DNA of 7,126 nt. Source: Magnetovibrio sp. GTDB lineage: Bacteria > Pseudomonadota > Alphaproteobacteria > Rhodospirillales > Magnetovibrionaceae. A program made the translations under genes and the position numbers. Shown piece after piece: positions 5,931 to 7,126 of the stretch; position 1 is the first letter of the stretch; the number at the start of each line of letters is the position of its first letter. The stretch is from contig JAESUA010000120.1 in NCBI GenBank assembly GCA_016763255.1, positions 1-7,126 of the forward strand, given 5' to 3'. The notes beneath the pieces were generated by a model that was not told where the DNA came from, made no database searches, and saw nothing but the letters and a program-made list of their open reading frames with translations.

Positions 5931-6249
5931 ATGCTCAAGCCCCTTATGTGTTTGCTGCTGGCCTTTGTTGTCGTTTCATACGCAGCCCCGCCCTTGGCAT
6001 GATCAATCAAATATTGACCAATCCCTATGTTATCGCGGTGATCAAACAACCCGCGAACCCGGTTGTCTTCTCCAAAGGGTTTTTCTCTACGGTGCAAATC
6101 CCTTACAGTGAATTCACCCGCCTGGTACACCACATCAGCGAAACCGATGACCAACTGCAAGATGAAAGCCGTCAAAAAAACTTGGTCGAAGGACGCGTGC
6201 GCGCTTTAACCGACTTAATAACACGCACCCCCCCCCACCACCTCAGTGA
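5931..6249 (+). CDS. Exported or membrane-anchored protein of unknown function, split by two apparent frameshifts
   Basis: I do not recognise the family. An ATG at 5931, with AAAAGG 8 bases before it, begins a clear signal peptide or membrane anchor (MLKPLMCLLLAFVVVSYA), but this frame stops at 6000-6002. The next frame starts there with overlapping ATGA and continues MINQILTNPYVIAVIKQPAN to LVEGRVRALTDLITRTPP. In that frame it would overrun the FAD oxidase start and stop at 6322. Adding one C to the C-run at 5986-5989 joins the two frames as AAPALGMINQ. Adding one C to the nine-C run at 6228-6236 ends the protein with a proline run at TGA 6247-6249, 8 bases before the next gene. The repaired product would have 106 residues, with a hydrophobic N-terminus and a polar, mostly helical remainder. 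Without repair the likely product is only the part from 5999 on. The joined model is inference. Confidence 0.42.
6228..6236 (+). repeat. Nine-C homopolymer run
   Basis: Nine consecutive C lie about 20 bases before the FAD oxidase start, inside the preceding frame. With nine C the upstream frame overruns the next gene. With ten it stops at 6249. With eight it would fuse in frame into the FAD oxidase. The run is therefore the point that decides how the two genes are joined, and it is prone both to slippage and to miscalling. Confidence 0.8.
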
Positions 6250-6257
6250 GAAGCCAT

Positions 6258-7126
6258 ATGCCCAACACGTCATCGTGCCCCATCGAGACCATCATCAATC
6301 AACTGGAACGGCTGTTTGGTGATCGTTTAAGCACCAACCTCGGGGTGCGCGAAAATCATGGTCGGGGCGAAGGCTTCATGGCCCCACAGCCCCCCGACGC
6401 GGTGGTGTTTCCCACCTCCACCGAAGAGGTCTCTCAACTGGCCAAGCTGTGTCACAGTGCAGGCGTGGCGATGATCCCGTTTGGCGTCGGCACCTCTTTG
6501 GAAGGCCACGTTGCCGCGCCGTTTGGTGGGGTGTGCATCGATTTTTCGCAAATGAGTCATGTGCTTGACATTCATGCCCAAGACATGGACGTGGTTGTTC
6601 AGCCCGGCGTCACGCGCAAGCAGCTTAACGCCCAACTGCGCGACACCGGTCTATTTTTCAGCGTCGATCCGGGCGCGGACGCGACCATCGGCGGCATGTG
6701 TGCAACCCGCGCCAGCGGCACCTCGACCGTGCGCTATGGCTCCATGAAGGACAATGTCTTGGCGCTGGAAGTGGTGCTGGCCGATGGCCGGGTGATCAAA
6801 ACCGCCAACCGGGCGCGCAAATCGGCGGCGGGTTACGATCTCACCCATTTGATGATTGGTTCCGAAGGCACCCTGGGCATCATCACCGCCATCACCCTCA
6901 AATTGCACGGCATCCCCGAAAAGATCACCGCTGCGGTGTGTCCGTTCCCAACCATCGAAAATGCCGTCAATTGTGTGATCAGCGCCATCCAAATGGGGGT
7001 GCCAATGGCGCGCATGGAACTTTTGGACGCCATGTCGATTAAAGCCGTCAACCAGCATTCAAAACTTGATTACACACAAACCCCCACCCTGTTTTTAGAA
7101 TTCGAAGGCACCCCCAATTCGGTGGC
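6258..7126 (+). CDS. FAD-linked D-lactate dehydrogenase (cytochrome)/GlcD-like oxidase, N-terminal part (runs off right edge)
   Basis: The 289 visible residues belong to the PCMH-type FAD-binding flavoprotein family, which oxidises D-2-hydroxyacids such as D-lactate or glycolate and passes electrons to cytochrome c or quinone. The FAD-binding domain covers about residues 40-220, with PFGVGTSLEGHV at 74-85, VVVQPGVTRKQL at 112-123, DPGADATIGGM with ATRASGT at 137-155, RYGSM at 159-163 and GSEGTLGIIT at 201-210. The FAD-oxidase C-terminal domain begins at about 225 and is cut by the edge; the family is usually 450-480 residues long. The motifs are closer to mitochondrial LDHD and bacterial cytochrome-type D-lactate dehydrogenases than to VAO or ADHAPS types, but the substrate cannot be fixed from this part. 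No signal peptide is seen. The ATG at 6258 begins a typical N-terminus. The ribosome site is poor, and a GTG at 6246 is the only upstream alternative. It may be cotranscribed with the two small genes before it. Confidence 0.93.
   Translation, partial: MPNTSSCPIETIINQLERLFGDRLSTNLGVRENHGRGEGFMAPQPPDAVVFPTSTEEVSQLAKLCHSAGVAMIPFGVGTSLEGHVAAPFGGVCIDFSQMSHVLDIHAQDMDVVVQPGVTRKQLNAQLRDTGLFFSVDPGADATIGGMCATRASGTSTVRYGSMKDNVLALEVVLADGRVIKTANRARKSAAGYDLTHLMIGSEGTLGIITAITLKLHGIPEKITAAVCPFPTIENAVNCVISAIQMGVPMARMELLDAMSIKAVNQHSKLDYTQTPTLFLEFEGTPNSV

Noticed and set aside
5915..6175. Minus-strand frame opposite the small exported protein
   Set aside because: The plus strand has a ribosome site, a convincing hydrophobic leader and sensible spacing to its neighbours; the minus frame has none of these.
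6327..7058. Minus-strand frames opposite the FAD oxidase
   Set aside because: They are shadows of a coding sequence with unmistakable FAD-binding motifs.
1..7126. CRISPR arrays, tRNA or rRNA genes, insertion-sequence ends, attachment sites
   Set aside because: No regularly spaced repeats, cloverleaf sequence, rRNA core motifs, transposase motifs or terminal inverted repeats could be found by eye on either strand.

Overview
The window looks like chromosomal DNA of an alphaproteobacterium, probably a Rhodospirillales-type marine or aquatic species. The grounds are a direct-repeat SOS box of the alphaproteobacterial form (GAAC-N7-GAAC), a PraR-like XRE regulator of a kind common in that class, and moderately GC-rich genes separated by AT-rich spacers. 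The exact genus cannot be read from the sequence.

Layout from left to right. (1) Positions 1-180, minus strand: the N-terminal 60 codons of a UmuD-like SOS mutagenesis protein that runs off the left edge, with a perfect LexA box 34 bases upstream of its start. (2) Positions 353-613, plus strand: an alanine dehydrogenase (ald) remnant that keeps its ribosome binding site, N-terminus and C-terminus in one frame but has lost the catalytic middle and carries two internal stops. (3) Positions 627-2645, minus: a complete 672-residue methyl-accepting chemotaxis protein with a large helical sensor domain and a good sigma70 promoter. (4) Positions 2965-4634, minus: formate-tetrahydrofolate ligase (fhs), full length except for one apparent missing base. 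(5) Positions 4798-5259, minus: an XRE-family regulator with its own rho-independent terminator. (6) Positions 5260-5744: a spacer with little certain content. (7) Positions 5745-7126, plus: a possible small operon of a 57-residue protein, an exported or membrane-anchored protein broken by apparent frameshifts, and a D-lactate dehydrogenase (cytochrome)/GlcD-like FAD oxidase that runs off the right edge.

The genes serve separate functions (SOS mutagenesis, chemotaxis, one-carbon metabolism, regulation, 2-hydroxyacid oxidation) and do not form one pathway. No clearly new multi-gene system is visible. The observations most worth checking are the SOS-controlled umuD-like gene at the edge, the eroded ald gene, and three places where adding a single C to a plus-strand C-run restores a sensible reading frame. 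That pattern suggests either homopolymer under-calling in the assembly or slippage mutations. The small genes ahead of the FAD oxidase are the least explained coding sequence.
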